Below, one piece after another: positions 1 through 5,653 of a DNA stretch of 20,627 nt (the first letter of the stretch is position 1; each line of letters begins with the position of its first letter). Made by a program: the position numbers and the translations under genes. The notes under the pieces are model-generated. The model was not told where the DNA came from. It ran no database searches and saw only the letters and a program-made list of their open reading frames with translations. The DNA is from Zoogloeaceae bacterium (GTDB lineage: Bacteria > Pseudomonadota > Gammaproteobacteria > Burkholderiales > Rhodocyclaceae). Location: positions 1 to 20,627 of the forward strand of contig JAIRZG010000186.1 in NCBI GenBank assembly GCA_031267345.1, in the 5' to 3' direction.

Positions 1-158
1 GCCTGCGTTTCCGGCGGCTGATTCGACGGATATCCGCCTTCGATGGCCGCGCGCAGCGCCTTTTCGTCCAGCGGAAAATCATGATCGGCAGGCACGGCCA
101 GTTGCGCCAGGCGACGGGCGTTGGCGCGGGCGAGCAGATCGGCGCGGGTAGCGAACAT
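1..158 (-). CDS. Mu gp36-like protein (DUF1320 family), C-terminal part missing
   Basis: The reading frame begins with ATG at 158 and runs off the left edge, so only about 52 residues are visible. The N-terminus reads MFATRADLLARANARRLAQL, which matches the usual opening of gp36/DUF1320 proteins of Mu-like phages (M-[YF]-A-T-[RQ]-A-D-L). These proteins lie just after the major capsid and gp35 genes and are thought to act in the head or the head-tail junction. The position here, directly after a gp35-like gene with its start only 2 nt from that gene's stop, fits the Mu order T-35-36. The assignment rests on the short N-terminal motif plus gene order. The rest of the protein lies outside the window. 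Confidence 0.75.
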   Translation of the reverse strand, partial: MFATRADLLARANARRLAQLAVPADHDFPLDEKALRAAIEGGYPSNQPPETQ

Positions 159-383
159 TTACTTTTTCGCCCTGGCCTTGGGTTTGCCTGGCGCGTCCGG
201 CGTCGGCGCGGCGGGAGCATTATCCCCCACTGCCTGCGCCGCAAGCATTTGTTCCGCCGTCAGACGGCGGGCAGTAGCGGCGTCGACCGCCACTTCCTGC
301 CATGCGTCGGTAAAGTGAAACCCGCAGCGGTAAAAGCGCGTCGCGCCAGATTTGGGATTGACCCGTACTTTGAGTTTGGACAT
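159..383 (-). CDS. Mu gp35 / HI1506-like small phage protein
   Basis: This is a 74-residue protein with a compact N-terminal part (MSKLKVRVNPKSGATRFYRC and on to about residue 50) and a low-complexity Ala/Pro/Lys tail ending KARAKK. The frame stays open as far as 884, but ATG 383 is the real start. It has a GGGAA Shine-Dalgarno just upstream, and the extension would run backwards through a palindromic repeat and across the capsid gene. Size, the 'R-R/F-Y-R-C-G' style N-terminus and a position between the capsid gene and the DUF1320 gene agree with the HI1506/gp35 proteins of Mu and FluMu, whose exact role is unclear. Identification is mainly by context. Confidence 0.65.
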   Translation of the reverse strand: MSKLKVRVNPKSGATRFYRCGFHFTDAWQEVAVDAATARRLTAEQMLAAQAVGDNAPAAPTPDAPGKPKARAKK

Positions 384-413
384 GCTGAATTCCCTTGGTT
401 TGCGGTTATTGAC

Positions 414-453
414 AAACCCCATCCCCGTCCCTTCCCCTTGAAGGGGAAGGGAG
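414..453 (+). repeat. REP-like palindromic repeat, copy 1
   Basis: The gap between the capsid gene and the gp35-like gene holds a GC-rich unit with the 9-bp stem CCCTTCCCC / GGGGAAGGG around a short TTGAA centre, preceded by AACCCCATCCCC. The same unit occurs twice, in opposite orientations, at 9928-9969 and 9999-10037. Sequences of this type are scattered as intergenic REP-like repeats in many Pseudomonadota. Here it could weaken or stop transcription after the capsid gene, but there is no U-run, so a terminator role is only inferred. Confidence 0.75.
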
Positions 454-478
454 AGATGGCGGTCGGGCGAGTTTCTCG

Positions 479-1402
479 TTACATCCACGGCGTGATGAGC
501 AGTTCCACCTTGTTGTAATTGGTGTTGCTGGCTCCGGCGGCGTTTTGCTGCGCCTTCAGCAAGGCTTCGGCGGCGGCCATGTTGTCCGGGCCGGTGATCA
601 GGAGGTCGGGAACGATGCCCAGCTTTCTGCCGCCATCCGCCGCGAATTTCATCATGCGCGCGTAGGCGGCATTGAAATTCTCCGCATTGAGCGCGGCTTT
701 GGAGCCAATGGCGCATTGCCAGAAACCGTAGGCCGCCTCGCCGCGCCAGCGCCCGCCGAAGCTGTAGACATCCAGATTGAAAACATTGCTGTTGTCCGGC
801 GTGGTGATGGCGTCGAATTGCGCGGCCATGCGCTCCTGTAAATACAGGGGTGACGCGGCGCGCTTGGTGCACAACAGCGCCCACATCGGGCCGGGGTCTT
901 CGTCTACGGCAAGCTCCAGCACGTTGGAAACGGACGCCGCCTCACCGCTGCCATCCTCGTTCGGATAGACCGGGTGGTCGGTGTCAAAAAAGTACTGGCC
1001 GTCGTAGCAGGTGCTGGCGAATCCAGCGGCGAGCGCCTGAAACACCAGGTCGTTTTTCAGATCGGAGGCGGACTGTCCGGCGGATTCGGCCAGCGCGCCG
1101 TATTGGCCGATGTTGTCGTCTTCCATATCGGTGCGCTGCACGTCGACCGTGGTTTCAAACTTGCGGTTGACCACGGTATAGGCGGTTTCTTTCAACGCCT
1201 TGTGCTGGCGCGCGCCGACCCATTCGCGGAACGCCGGGAACTGGCTCAACCATTCGTAGGTGTTGGACTTGCCGCTGGAGCGAATCAGCCGGGCAATCTT
1301 GTTCCAATGATCGGGCGTGAGCTTCAGCCCCGCGTTCCAACGGGCAATGAGCGAAGTTTTGAGGGCGTCGATCTGCGCCTGGGTCAATACGGTTTGCGGC
1401 AT
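479..1402 (-). CDS. T: Major capsid protein, Mu gpT family
   Basis: The 307-residue product matches the Mu gpT major head subunit in length and in characteristic stretches: the N-terminal ALKTSLIARWNAGL region, W-x-KIARLI, and a central YDGQYFFDTDHPVYPNEDGS segment followed by a capsid-like C-terminal domain ending LLITPWM. In Mu-like phages gpT forms the icosahedral shell after assembly on the Z scaffold. The start ATG at 1402 has a clear AGGAG about 8 nt upstream. The gene follows the protease/scaffold gene by only 3 nt, the standard I-Z-T order, and is presumably cotranscribed from the promoter at 2377-2422. It appears full length and intact. Confidence 0.93.
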   Translation of the reverse strand: MPQTVLTQAQIDALKTSLIARWNAGLKLTPDHWNKIARLIRSSGKSNTYEWLSQFPAFREWVGARQHKALKETAYTVVNRKFETTVDVQRTDMEDDNIGQYGALAESAGQSASDLKNDLVFQALAAGFASTCYDGQYFFDTDHPVYPNEDGSGEAASVSNVLELAVDEDPGPMWALLCTKRAASPLYLQERMAAQFDAITTPDNSNVFNLDVYSFGGRWRGEAAYGFWQCAIGSKAALNAENFNAAYARMMKFAADGGRKLGIVPDLLITGPDNMAAAEALLKAQQNAAGASNTNYNKVELLITPWM

Positions 1403-1405
1403 GAT

Positions 1406-1837
1406 TCAAACTCCTTTTTTGGCGGCAATGAAAGCTTCCGGCGAGACGCCCATTTTTTGACAGAGGGCGGCCTCGGAAGGGGAAAGCACGGCGGCGGGCG
1501 CATCGCCCTTGCCGTCCGTTTGCCTTGAGAGCGCGGCAAGCGGACGGGCGGATTCGACGAAGGCGCGCAGGGCGGAAAGCGCCAGACCCGCCGCCCAGTC
1601 GTGATGCACCGGCGCGAGCAGACCTTTTTCCTTGACCTCCGTCATCAGGGCGGCGTGTTCGGCCTTTTCCGCCTCGGCGGTTTTGGCGGCTTCGGCGGCG
1701 GCAATCTCCGCCAGACGGGTCGTAGCGGCGTCGCGTTCGGTTTTGAGGGTGTCGCGTTCCGCCGTCAGCGCCGCCAGCGTTGTCTTGAGGCCGTCACGCT
1801 CGGATACCAGCGCGGCCACATCTTCCTTGTCAGCCAT
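1406..1837 (-). CDS. Z: Capsid scaffold (Mu gpZ-like) from an internal in-frame start of I
   Basis: Inside the protease gene an in-frame ATG (MADKEDVAALVSERDGLKTT) is preceded by a perfect AGGAGG with 5 nt spacing (complement of 1843-1848). It would yield a 143-residue protein consisting of a Glu/Lys/Ala coiled coil and the shared C-terminus. In phage Mu the scaffold Z is made in just this way, from a start nested in I. The strong internal ribosome-binding site is visible in the sequence. Production of a separate scaffold is inferred from the Mu precedent. Confidence 0.75.
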   Translation of the reverse strand: MADKEDVAALVSERDGLKTTLAALTAERDTLKTERDAATTRLAEIAAAEAAKTAEAEKAEHAALMTEVKEKGLLAPVHHDWAAGLALSALRAFVESARPLAALSRQTDGKGDAPAAVLSPSEAALCQKMGVSPEAFIAAKKGV

Positions 1838-2347
1838 TTCGGCCTCCTTTTCGGTGGGTAAAAAACGGCGCGTCAAATCGACCGCAGACAGGTCGGGCAG
1901 CGCCGGAGTGTTGGTGAGCGCCACGGAAAGAAGGCGCGAGACTTCGCCGTTGTCACGGTCGAAAGAGAAAAAGGGCGAGGAATAGCGATAAACCTTCTTC
2001 GCCACCGCCTCCACCGCGTCCGGCGTCCAGTCCACATGCGCGAACAGGCCGCGACCGGGAACATGCGCCAGCGCGTCGATCCAGCCCGCCGCGCGGCTGT
2101 CGCCGTAGAGGGATTTATGCTCGTAGTCGTAAAGAATCGGCTTGCCGCTGGCGGCAAGGGCATCGACCAGCGCGGCGGCGATGGCGGCGTCCATGCGCCA
2201 CGCCTTGAGTTCGCCTTGCGTCAGGGAGGCCGGACGCCCGTCCTCGGCCTTGAACGCGCCGTCCGGAAAAATGTGCGCGTTCATGCCTTCCGGCATTTCG
2301 CCAGCGGCGGCAAGGTCGATAATCAGGGCTGCGGTGAGCTGCGGCAT
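1406..2347 (-). CDS. I: Head maturation protease, Mu gpI family
   Basis: The 313-residue protein has an N-terminal protease-like region (about 1-165, with HIFPDGAF, LYDYEHKS, GWIDAL and SPFFSFD segments typical of the phage I-like proteins, Mu gpI). A Lys/Glu/Ala-rich coiled-coil region follows (about 175-235), then a C-terminal part ending EAFIAAKKGV. Family members cleave the scaffold during prohead maturation and share their C-terminal half with the scaffold. An independent internal start for that part is annotated separately. The gene is the first of the leftward head operon, with a late-promoter-like element about 61 nt upstream of its ATG. In Mu the terminase, portal and gpF genes precede I; here Mor and a repeat do. 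Confidence 0.88.
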   Translation of the reverse strand: MPQLTAALIIDLAAAGEMPEGMNAHIFPDGAFKAEDGRPASLTQGELKAWRMDAAIAAALVDALAASGKPILYDYEHKSLYGDSRAAGWIDALAHVPGRGLFAHVDWTPDAVEAVAKKVYRYSSPFFSFDRDNGEVSRLLSVALTNTPALPDLSAVDLTRRFLPTEKEAEMADKEDVAALVSERDGLKTTLAALTAERDTLKTERDAATTRLAEIAAAEAAKTAEAEKAEHAALMTEVKEKGLLAPVHHDWAAGLALSALRAFVESARPLAALSRQTDGKGDAPAAVLSPSEAALCQKMGVSPEAFIAAKKGV

Positions 2348-2376
2348 GGAGCGCGTCCTCTGGATGAGTGAGGCGC

Positions 2377-2422
2377 ATTGTTGCCGCGCGGGGATTTGAG
2401 GTCAGGATGGGAAACGTTTCCT
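2377..2422 (-). promoter_or_regulatory. Putative activator-dependent late promoter for the head operon
   Basis: On the minus strand a palindrome AGGAAACGTTTCCC (2422-2409) is followed 26 nt later by the hexamer AACAAT (2382-2377), a 4/6 match to a -10 box, with no recognisable -35. The palindrome ends 61 nt before the ATG of I. Closely similar modules with the same internal spacing lie upstream of N and of the tape-measure gene. If the hexamer is the -10, the palindrome centre falls near -46, as expected for a Mor/C-type activator that replaces the -35 contact. Confidence 0.5.
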
Positions 2423-2548
2423 CTGATCAGAGGATAGAGGACAGAGGACAGTCGATCAGCGAAGGCTTCGCCTTCGTTCGTTTTACAAACGGCGCGAAGC
2501 GCCGCAAACCTTCTGTCCTCTGTCTTCTGTCCCCTGTCTTCTGATCAG
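2423..2548 (+). repeat. Composite structured repeat element, copy A
   Basis: This 126-bp element is bounded on both sides by CTGATCAG. Its arms are inverted period-7 arrays (GAGGACA-type units on the left, TGTCCTC/TGTCTTC-type units on the right). The core holds two hairpins: CGAAGGC-TTC-GCCTTCG (2460-2476) and GGCGC-GAA-GCGCC (2491-2503). It sits between the end of mor and the late promoter of I, so it could insulate the early from the head transcription unit. Further copies are at 11356-11470 and 16819-16940. No coding potential is evident. Confidence 0.85.
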
Positions 2549-2557
2549 CTGCCCTGA

Positions 2558-2965
2558 TTAAAACAATTGCGGCTGGTCGTTATCCGCTTCGAGGCGGCAG
2601 ATGTTCACGATCTGGCGCGAGGAAAGGCGATAACTTTTCGCCAGCGCGGAAAGGCTCATGCGCAGGCGCTCCCGGCGAATCTGCTCATTGCGCGCGCGGA
2701 TGAAGAGCTTGTCGGCTTTGGGCAGGCTGACGCGGTTCATGGCGTCCAGATGCGGCGCAAGGGTTTCCCGGAGGCGCATGAGTTCATCCGGCGTGAGTTC
2801 CAGCGCCGCTGTGCGATGGTTGGGCAGGTTGATGGAAACGCCGCCATGCCGCTCCAGCCATTCCCAGGCGCGGTTGAACCCCAATGCCCGCACCACCGCG
2901 CGCAACACCGGCGGCAGCGTTCGGAGCAGGGTTTCCTCGCCGGGCAGCGTTTCAGGCGCGGGCAT
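2558..2965 (-). CDS. mor: Mor/C-family transcription activator
   Basis: A 135-residue protein. The N-terminal two thirds should be the dimerisation domain. The C-terminal end carries IRARNEQIRRERLRMSLSAL followed by AKSYRLSSRQIVNICRL (about 89-125), the helix-turn-helix pattern of Mu Mor and C (Arg/Asn-rich helix, then LA-x-x-Y-x-L-S-x-R-x-I). Mor is made at the end of the early operon and activates the next set of genes by binding an inverted repeat upstream of a promoter lacking a good -35. The location fits: it is the last gene of the leftward early operon and overlaps gemA by 14 bp. It is the obvious candidate to bind the repeated GGGAAAC palindromes in this window. Whether it corresponds to Mor or to C cannot be decided from sequence. 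Confidence 0.8.
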   Translation of the reverse strand: MPAPETLPGEETLLRTLPPVLRAVVRALGFNRAWEWLERHGGVSINLPNHRTAALELTPDELMRLRETLAPHLDAMNRVSLPKADKLFIRARNEQIRRERLRMSLSALAKSYRLSSRQIVNICRLEADNDQPQLF

Positions 2966-3425
2966 TTCCCGGTTCCCTGTTGAGCCAGCTTTTCAAGGCT
3001 TCGATAATCCGCTGGCGCTCAGACGTGGTCAGGCTGTCCAGATCGGGGACTTCGCGCGCGGTTTGCCGCGCGCAAAAGGCGAGCAACGCCGGACGGCTGG
3101 CGTTTTGCGCCTTGCCCGCCTGCCCCAGCTTGCCCCAGAGACGGACGATGTGGGCGATCTGCGGACTGACTGCGCGCATCCGGCCTGTAGCGTCTGTCCG
3201 CTGGCCTTTGGAACGTGGCCAGCCCCGCCGCTCGTAATCGTCCAGCGCCGCGCGGATTGCTCCGGCAGTCAGCGTGACAGCGGATACCCGCCCATTGACG
3301 GCGACCGCGCCATGCCGCGCCAACAGGTCGCGGTGGCATTCGTCACTCCAGCCCGGCAGGGACTTCACCGCCCAGCTTTTGGCAATGCCCAGCAATTGGC
3401 GGTAGTGCTGCAGGAGATCGCTCAT
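2952..3425 (-). CDS. gemA: GemA / Mu gp16-like regulatory protein
   Basis: The 157-residue protein has the hallmarks of the GemA (gp16) family: N-terminal LLGIAKSWAVKSL, a central basic linker with RRGWPRSKGQR, then HIVRLWGKLGQAG, LLAFCARQTA and a C-terminal ERQRIIEALKSWLNRE helix. In Mu, GemA is an early protein reported to affect host gene expression and DNA supercoiling; its biochemical role is not settled. The gene overlaps the preceding small ORF by 4 bp (ATGA) and mor by 14 bp, indicating translational coupling. Confidence 0.88.
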   Translation of the reverse strand: MSDLLQHYRQLLGIAKSWAVKSLPGWSDECHRDLLARHGAVAVNGRVSAVTLTAGAIRAALDDYERRGWPRSKGQRTDATGRMRAVSPQIAHIVRLWGKLGQAGKAQNASRPALLAFCARQTAREVPDLDSLTTSERQRIIEALKSWLNREPGNARA

Positions 3426-3634
3426 GATTCCGCCTCCCGCTCGATCCGCTTCAACCGCGCCAGGAGGGCACGGGCGACGGCTTTTTGCAGGTAGGGTACT
3501 TTGAGCGCCGCTTCACACTGCGCCGCATCGAAAGTCTTGACCAACCGGATGCGGCCGGCGGCGTCCATGGTGTAGACCTGGACGCCATCGTATTTTCCGA
3601 CCGCGAAGGGCGCCAATTCTTTATCCGTTGTCAT
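3422..3634 (-). CDS. Small early phage protein, unknown function
   Basis: A 70-residue ORF (MTTDKELAPFAVGKYDGVQV, then a Lys/Arg-rich helical C-terminus) sits between gam and gemA with 4-bp ATGA overlaps on both sides. The tight coupling argues that it is a genuine gene of the early operon. No motif is recognisable: it is soluble, with no membrane segment or cysteines that would suggest a zinc site. Mu-like phages commonly carry small unassigned ORFs in this part of the early region. Confidence 0.7.
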   Translation of the reverse strand: MTTDKELAPFAVGKYDGVQVYTMDAAGRIRLVKTFDAAQCEAALKVPYLQKAVARALLARLKRIEREAES

Positions 3635-4140
3635 TCCACCACCTCCACCTCGAAAGGCGTAACGGCGAAGGTCTCGACGCCAGTGACTACGGTGATGCCC
3701 GCGATGCCGGAGACGGCTTTCGGGTCGGCCAGGATGGCGTCTTTGCTTACCTCGATCTTTTCGCGCAAAAAACGGTCGAGCTTCAAGGCACGTAAAGTTT
3801 CAACTACCTTGTCCGCCTGGCGTACCGACACGGACGGCGGGTTCTGCCGCCAGGCGACTTCGCCGGTGATCAGGTTGGCGGTCTTGCCGCCGTTGGCGCA
3901 AAGTTGGGCGCGATTGGCCTCGCACCACATCTGGATGCCTTCGGTGAGCGTGTCGCGCCGCGCCTTCAGTGCTTCGATGCGGTCTTTCTCCGCTTCGACG
4001 ATACGCGCGATGGCGTCGTTGACCGCCGTCTCCAGACGGGTGAGTTCGCGCTGGGCGTCCCCCAGTTCGCGGATGGCGGTCATGGTCTCCTCTTTTGACT
4101 GGCAGACATAGACGGCGGCGGTTTTTTTGGCTTTGGCCAT
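3631..4140 (-). CDS. gam: Gam-like host-nuclease inhibitor
   Basis: A 169-residue protein of the Mu Gam family. An N-terminal long helical region (about 15-80, rich in Glu/Arg/Leu with repeated RLET, RIVEAEKDRIEALK) forms the dimer coiled coil. A beta-rich C-terminal part follows, with the conserved GEVAWRQNPPSVSVRQ motif and a terminal hydrophobic/acidic strand. Gam binds double-stranded DNA ends and protects phage DNA from exonucleases; it is homologous to Ku. The start ATG at 4140 has AGGAG upstream, and the 4-bp overlap with the next gene shows coupling. It is complete, with the length usual for the family. Confidence 0.9.
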   Translation of the reverse strand: MAKAKKTAAVYVCQSKEETMTAIRELGDAQRELTRLETAVNDAIARIVEAEKDRIEALKARRDTLTEGIQMWCEANRAQLCANGGKTANLITGEVAWRQNPPSVSVRQADKVVETLRALKLDRFLREKIEVSKDAILADPKAVSGIAGITVVTGVETFAVTPFEVEVVE

Positions 4141-4160
4141 GGGATTACTCCTTTTGAGGG

Positions 4161-4412
4161 TTAACGTTGAACGGTGACGTGCCCGTCAAATTCCGCAAGG
4201 ATGCAATGCGGGTTTTTGTCGACCACGATTTCGGTTACCCCCGGCAAAACGGGGATTTCTACGCGCAGCGTCTTCACGCCCAGCGTTCTGAGCCGCCGGA
4301 TGGCTTCGTTGGCGGCGGTCAGACGGCGACGGTAAATGCTGTGAAATACGCGCGGCGGGAAGACGCGCGGTGGCAGTTCTCGCGTCAATTGGCGGATGGC
4401 GATGTGGATCAT
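4161..4412 (-). CDS. Small early phage protein, unknown function
   Basis: An 83-residue ORF between the MuB region and gam, beginning MIHIAIRQLTRELPPRVF. The N-terminus is basic and the C-terminal half looks like beta strands (TLRVEIPVLPGVTEIVVDKN). There is no clear Shine-Dalgarno. Its ATG overlaps the stop of an upstream ORF as ATGA, so translation may depend on coupling to that frame. I do not recognise the family. Confidence 0.55.
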   Translation of the reverse strand: MIHIAIRQLTRELPPRVFPPRVFHSIYRRRLTAANEAIRRLRTLGVKTLRVEIPVLPGVTEIVVDKNPHCILAEFDGHVTVQR

Positions 4413-4627
4413 TTTTTAATCGTCCAGGTAATCGACCAAAAGTAAAAACCTACTTTTGTCCGGGAACATTTGTGGTTTGAAGACAGGCGAAGCCCGCCTT
4501 CAAACCCCGTTAAACCCAACGAAAAACCCTCCCCGACCGCACGGGTTTTCGTTCCTTTTACTTCTGAAAAGGCCTGGCTTTGCCTGGCCTTTTCAGCAAA
4601 CTGAACCGGCGCAAAGTAGATTTTCAC
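4409..4627 (-). CDS. Doubtful small ORF between muB and the 83-aa gene, overlapping hairpins
   Basis: Starting from GTG at 4627 the frame gives a 72-residue peptide (VKIYFAPVQFAEKARQSQAF and on). The GTG overlaps the MuB stop as GTGA, with GGAG about 9 nt upstream. The stop overlaps the next ATG as ATGA. Coupling at both ends speaks for a real gene. However, the stretch 4475-4596 is made of three inverted repeats, and the peptide resembles no family I know. It may therefore be a translated repeat or a remnant that only passes ribosomes from muB to the next ORF. Confidence 0.35.
   Translation of the reverse strand: MKIYFAPVQFAEKARQSQAFSEVKGTKTRAVGEGFSLGLTGFEGGLRLSSNHKCSRTKVGFYFWSITWTIKK
4475..4596. 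repeat. Cluster of three inverted repeats downstream of muB
   Basis: Three potential hairpins stand in a row. The first is GTTTGAAG...CTTCAAAC (4475-4505, imperfect interior). The second is AACGAAAAACCC...GGGTTTTCGTT (4518-4553, one bulged base). The third and strongest is CTGAAAAGGCC-T-GGC-TTT-GCC-T-GGCCTTTTCAG (4564-4596: 11 bp, one mismatch, 3 bp, loop of 3). They could form a processing or attenuation site in the early transcript. None is followed by a convincing U-run. Confidence 0.7.
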
Positions 4628-5619
4628 TTTGCGACGCTCCTGCCCGACAGGCACAGGGCTTGTCTGGCGACGGCATCGACCAGGCGCACGTCCAGCGGGC
4701 GGCCTTTGCGAAATTCGCGGATGGCGGCGATCAAACCTTCCACCAGCATCCGGGCGCTGCCTTTGGCGTAGGCGTGGAGGCGGGCGATCACGTCTTCGGC
4801 GACCTCTTCCGCGCCGAAGGCGGATTGCGTCAGCGCCGCCGCGTCCTCCGCCGTGATCGCATGAACCGTCTCCGGCCAGAATCCGGCGCGGCTCCGGATC
4901 TGGTCGAACTGCCCGTGCAGCGGCTTGATCAGGCCGGAGAGATGCTCGGTGCCGCAGAGCACGATGCCGATGTTGGCCAGGTCGCGGATGCGGCGGATGG
5001 TGTGTAACTGGTGCGGAGTGAGGGTTTCAGCTTCATCGACGATGATCAGGCTGTCGGTGTTGGCGAGGTTTTCGACGATGCCGTCAAACTTGTTGGCGAT
5101 GCTGCCCTTCTCCAGTCCGGCCACCATGCGCGCCAGTTGTTTGATCAGGGATTGCGGCGTCATGGTCGGGCTGGCCTCGATCACATAAGTGTTCGGATGA
5201 TTCGCCGCATAATGCTTGACCGCGAAGGTTTTGCCCGTGCCGACATAGCCGGTGAACACGGCGAAGTTGCGATAGCGCCGCGCCATGTCGCAGGCGATGC
5301 CGCCCAGGCGGAAGACGCTGGTTTCCACCGGCGCGGCAATGCCCACAGATTCGTCGGCGTGGCGCATGGCGGAGCGGATGGCGGTCAGCGGCTTTCGCGG
5401 CGGCGAGAGATAAACGCCCTTTAAAATCTGGTTCAGGCTGGAGCCGGAAATGCGCGCCAGTCGCGCCAGCGCCGCCTGGCTGTAGTTGCGTTCGTTCATC
5501 CAGTTGCGAATCACGGCAATCGCCTTGATGTCTTCCGGCGCGTAATGCTCCGGCCAGATGGCGGTTTCCGCCTTGTGCGCCCCTTGGGGCGTTTTTTGCG
5601 CTTCGGTGGTAGTGCTCAT
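4624..5619 (-). CDS. B: MuB-like AAA+ ATPase, target-DNA activator
   Basis: A 331-residue protein with an N-terminal helix-turn-helix (about 33-70: IRNWMNERNYSQAALARLAR, then ISGSSLNQILKG). The AAA ATPase core has Walker A GYVGTGKT at 124-131 and Walker B LIIVDEAE at 191-198, followed by LCGTEHL and a helical C-terminus. MuB binds DNA in its ATP form, selects target sites and stimulates MuA. The start is ATG 5619: GGAG lies 8 nt upstream, whereas the upstream in-frame TTG (5625) would be only 2 nt from it. It follows the transposase gene by about 34 nt in the early operon. Confidence 0.9.
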   Translation of the reverse strand: MSTTTEAQKTPQGAHKAETAIWPEHYAPEDIKAIAVIRNWMNERNYSQAALARLARISGSSLNQILKGVYLSPPRKPLTAIRSAMRHADESVGIAAPVETSVFRLGGIACDMARRYRNFAVFTGYVGTGKTFAVKHYAANHPNTYVIEASPTMTPQSLIKQLARMVAGLEKGSIANKFDGIVENLANTDSLIIVDEAETLTPHQLHTIRRIRDLANIGIVLCGTEHLSGLIKPLHGQFDQIRSRAGFWPETVHAITAEDAAALTQSAFGAEEVAEDVIARLHAYAKGSARMLVEGLIAAIREFRKGRPLDVRLVDAVARQALCLSGRSVAK

Positions 5620-5653
5620 GGTCAATGCTCCTTTTGGTGCGGTTTGAATGGCC

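Noticed and set aside
159..884. 241-aa form of the gp35-like gene
   Set aside because: The extension reads backwards through a palindromic repeat and across the capsid gene. ATG 383 has its own ribosome-binding site.
2423..2548. Period-7 arrays as a CRISPR or direct-repeat array
   Set aside because: The units are 7 nt, contiguous, without spacers, and arranged as inverted arms around hairpins; no cas genes are present.
4564..4596. Hairpin after muB as a classical Rho-independent terminator
   Set aside because: No U-run follows the stem on the minus strand, and the early operon must continue to mor, so termination here would be self-defeating unless partial.
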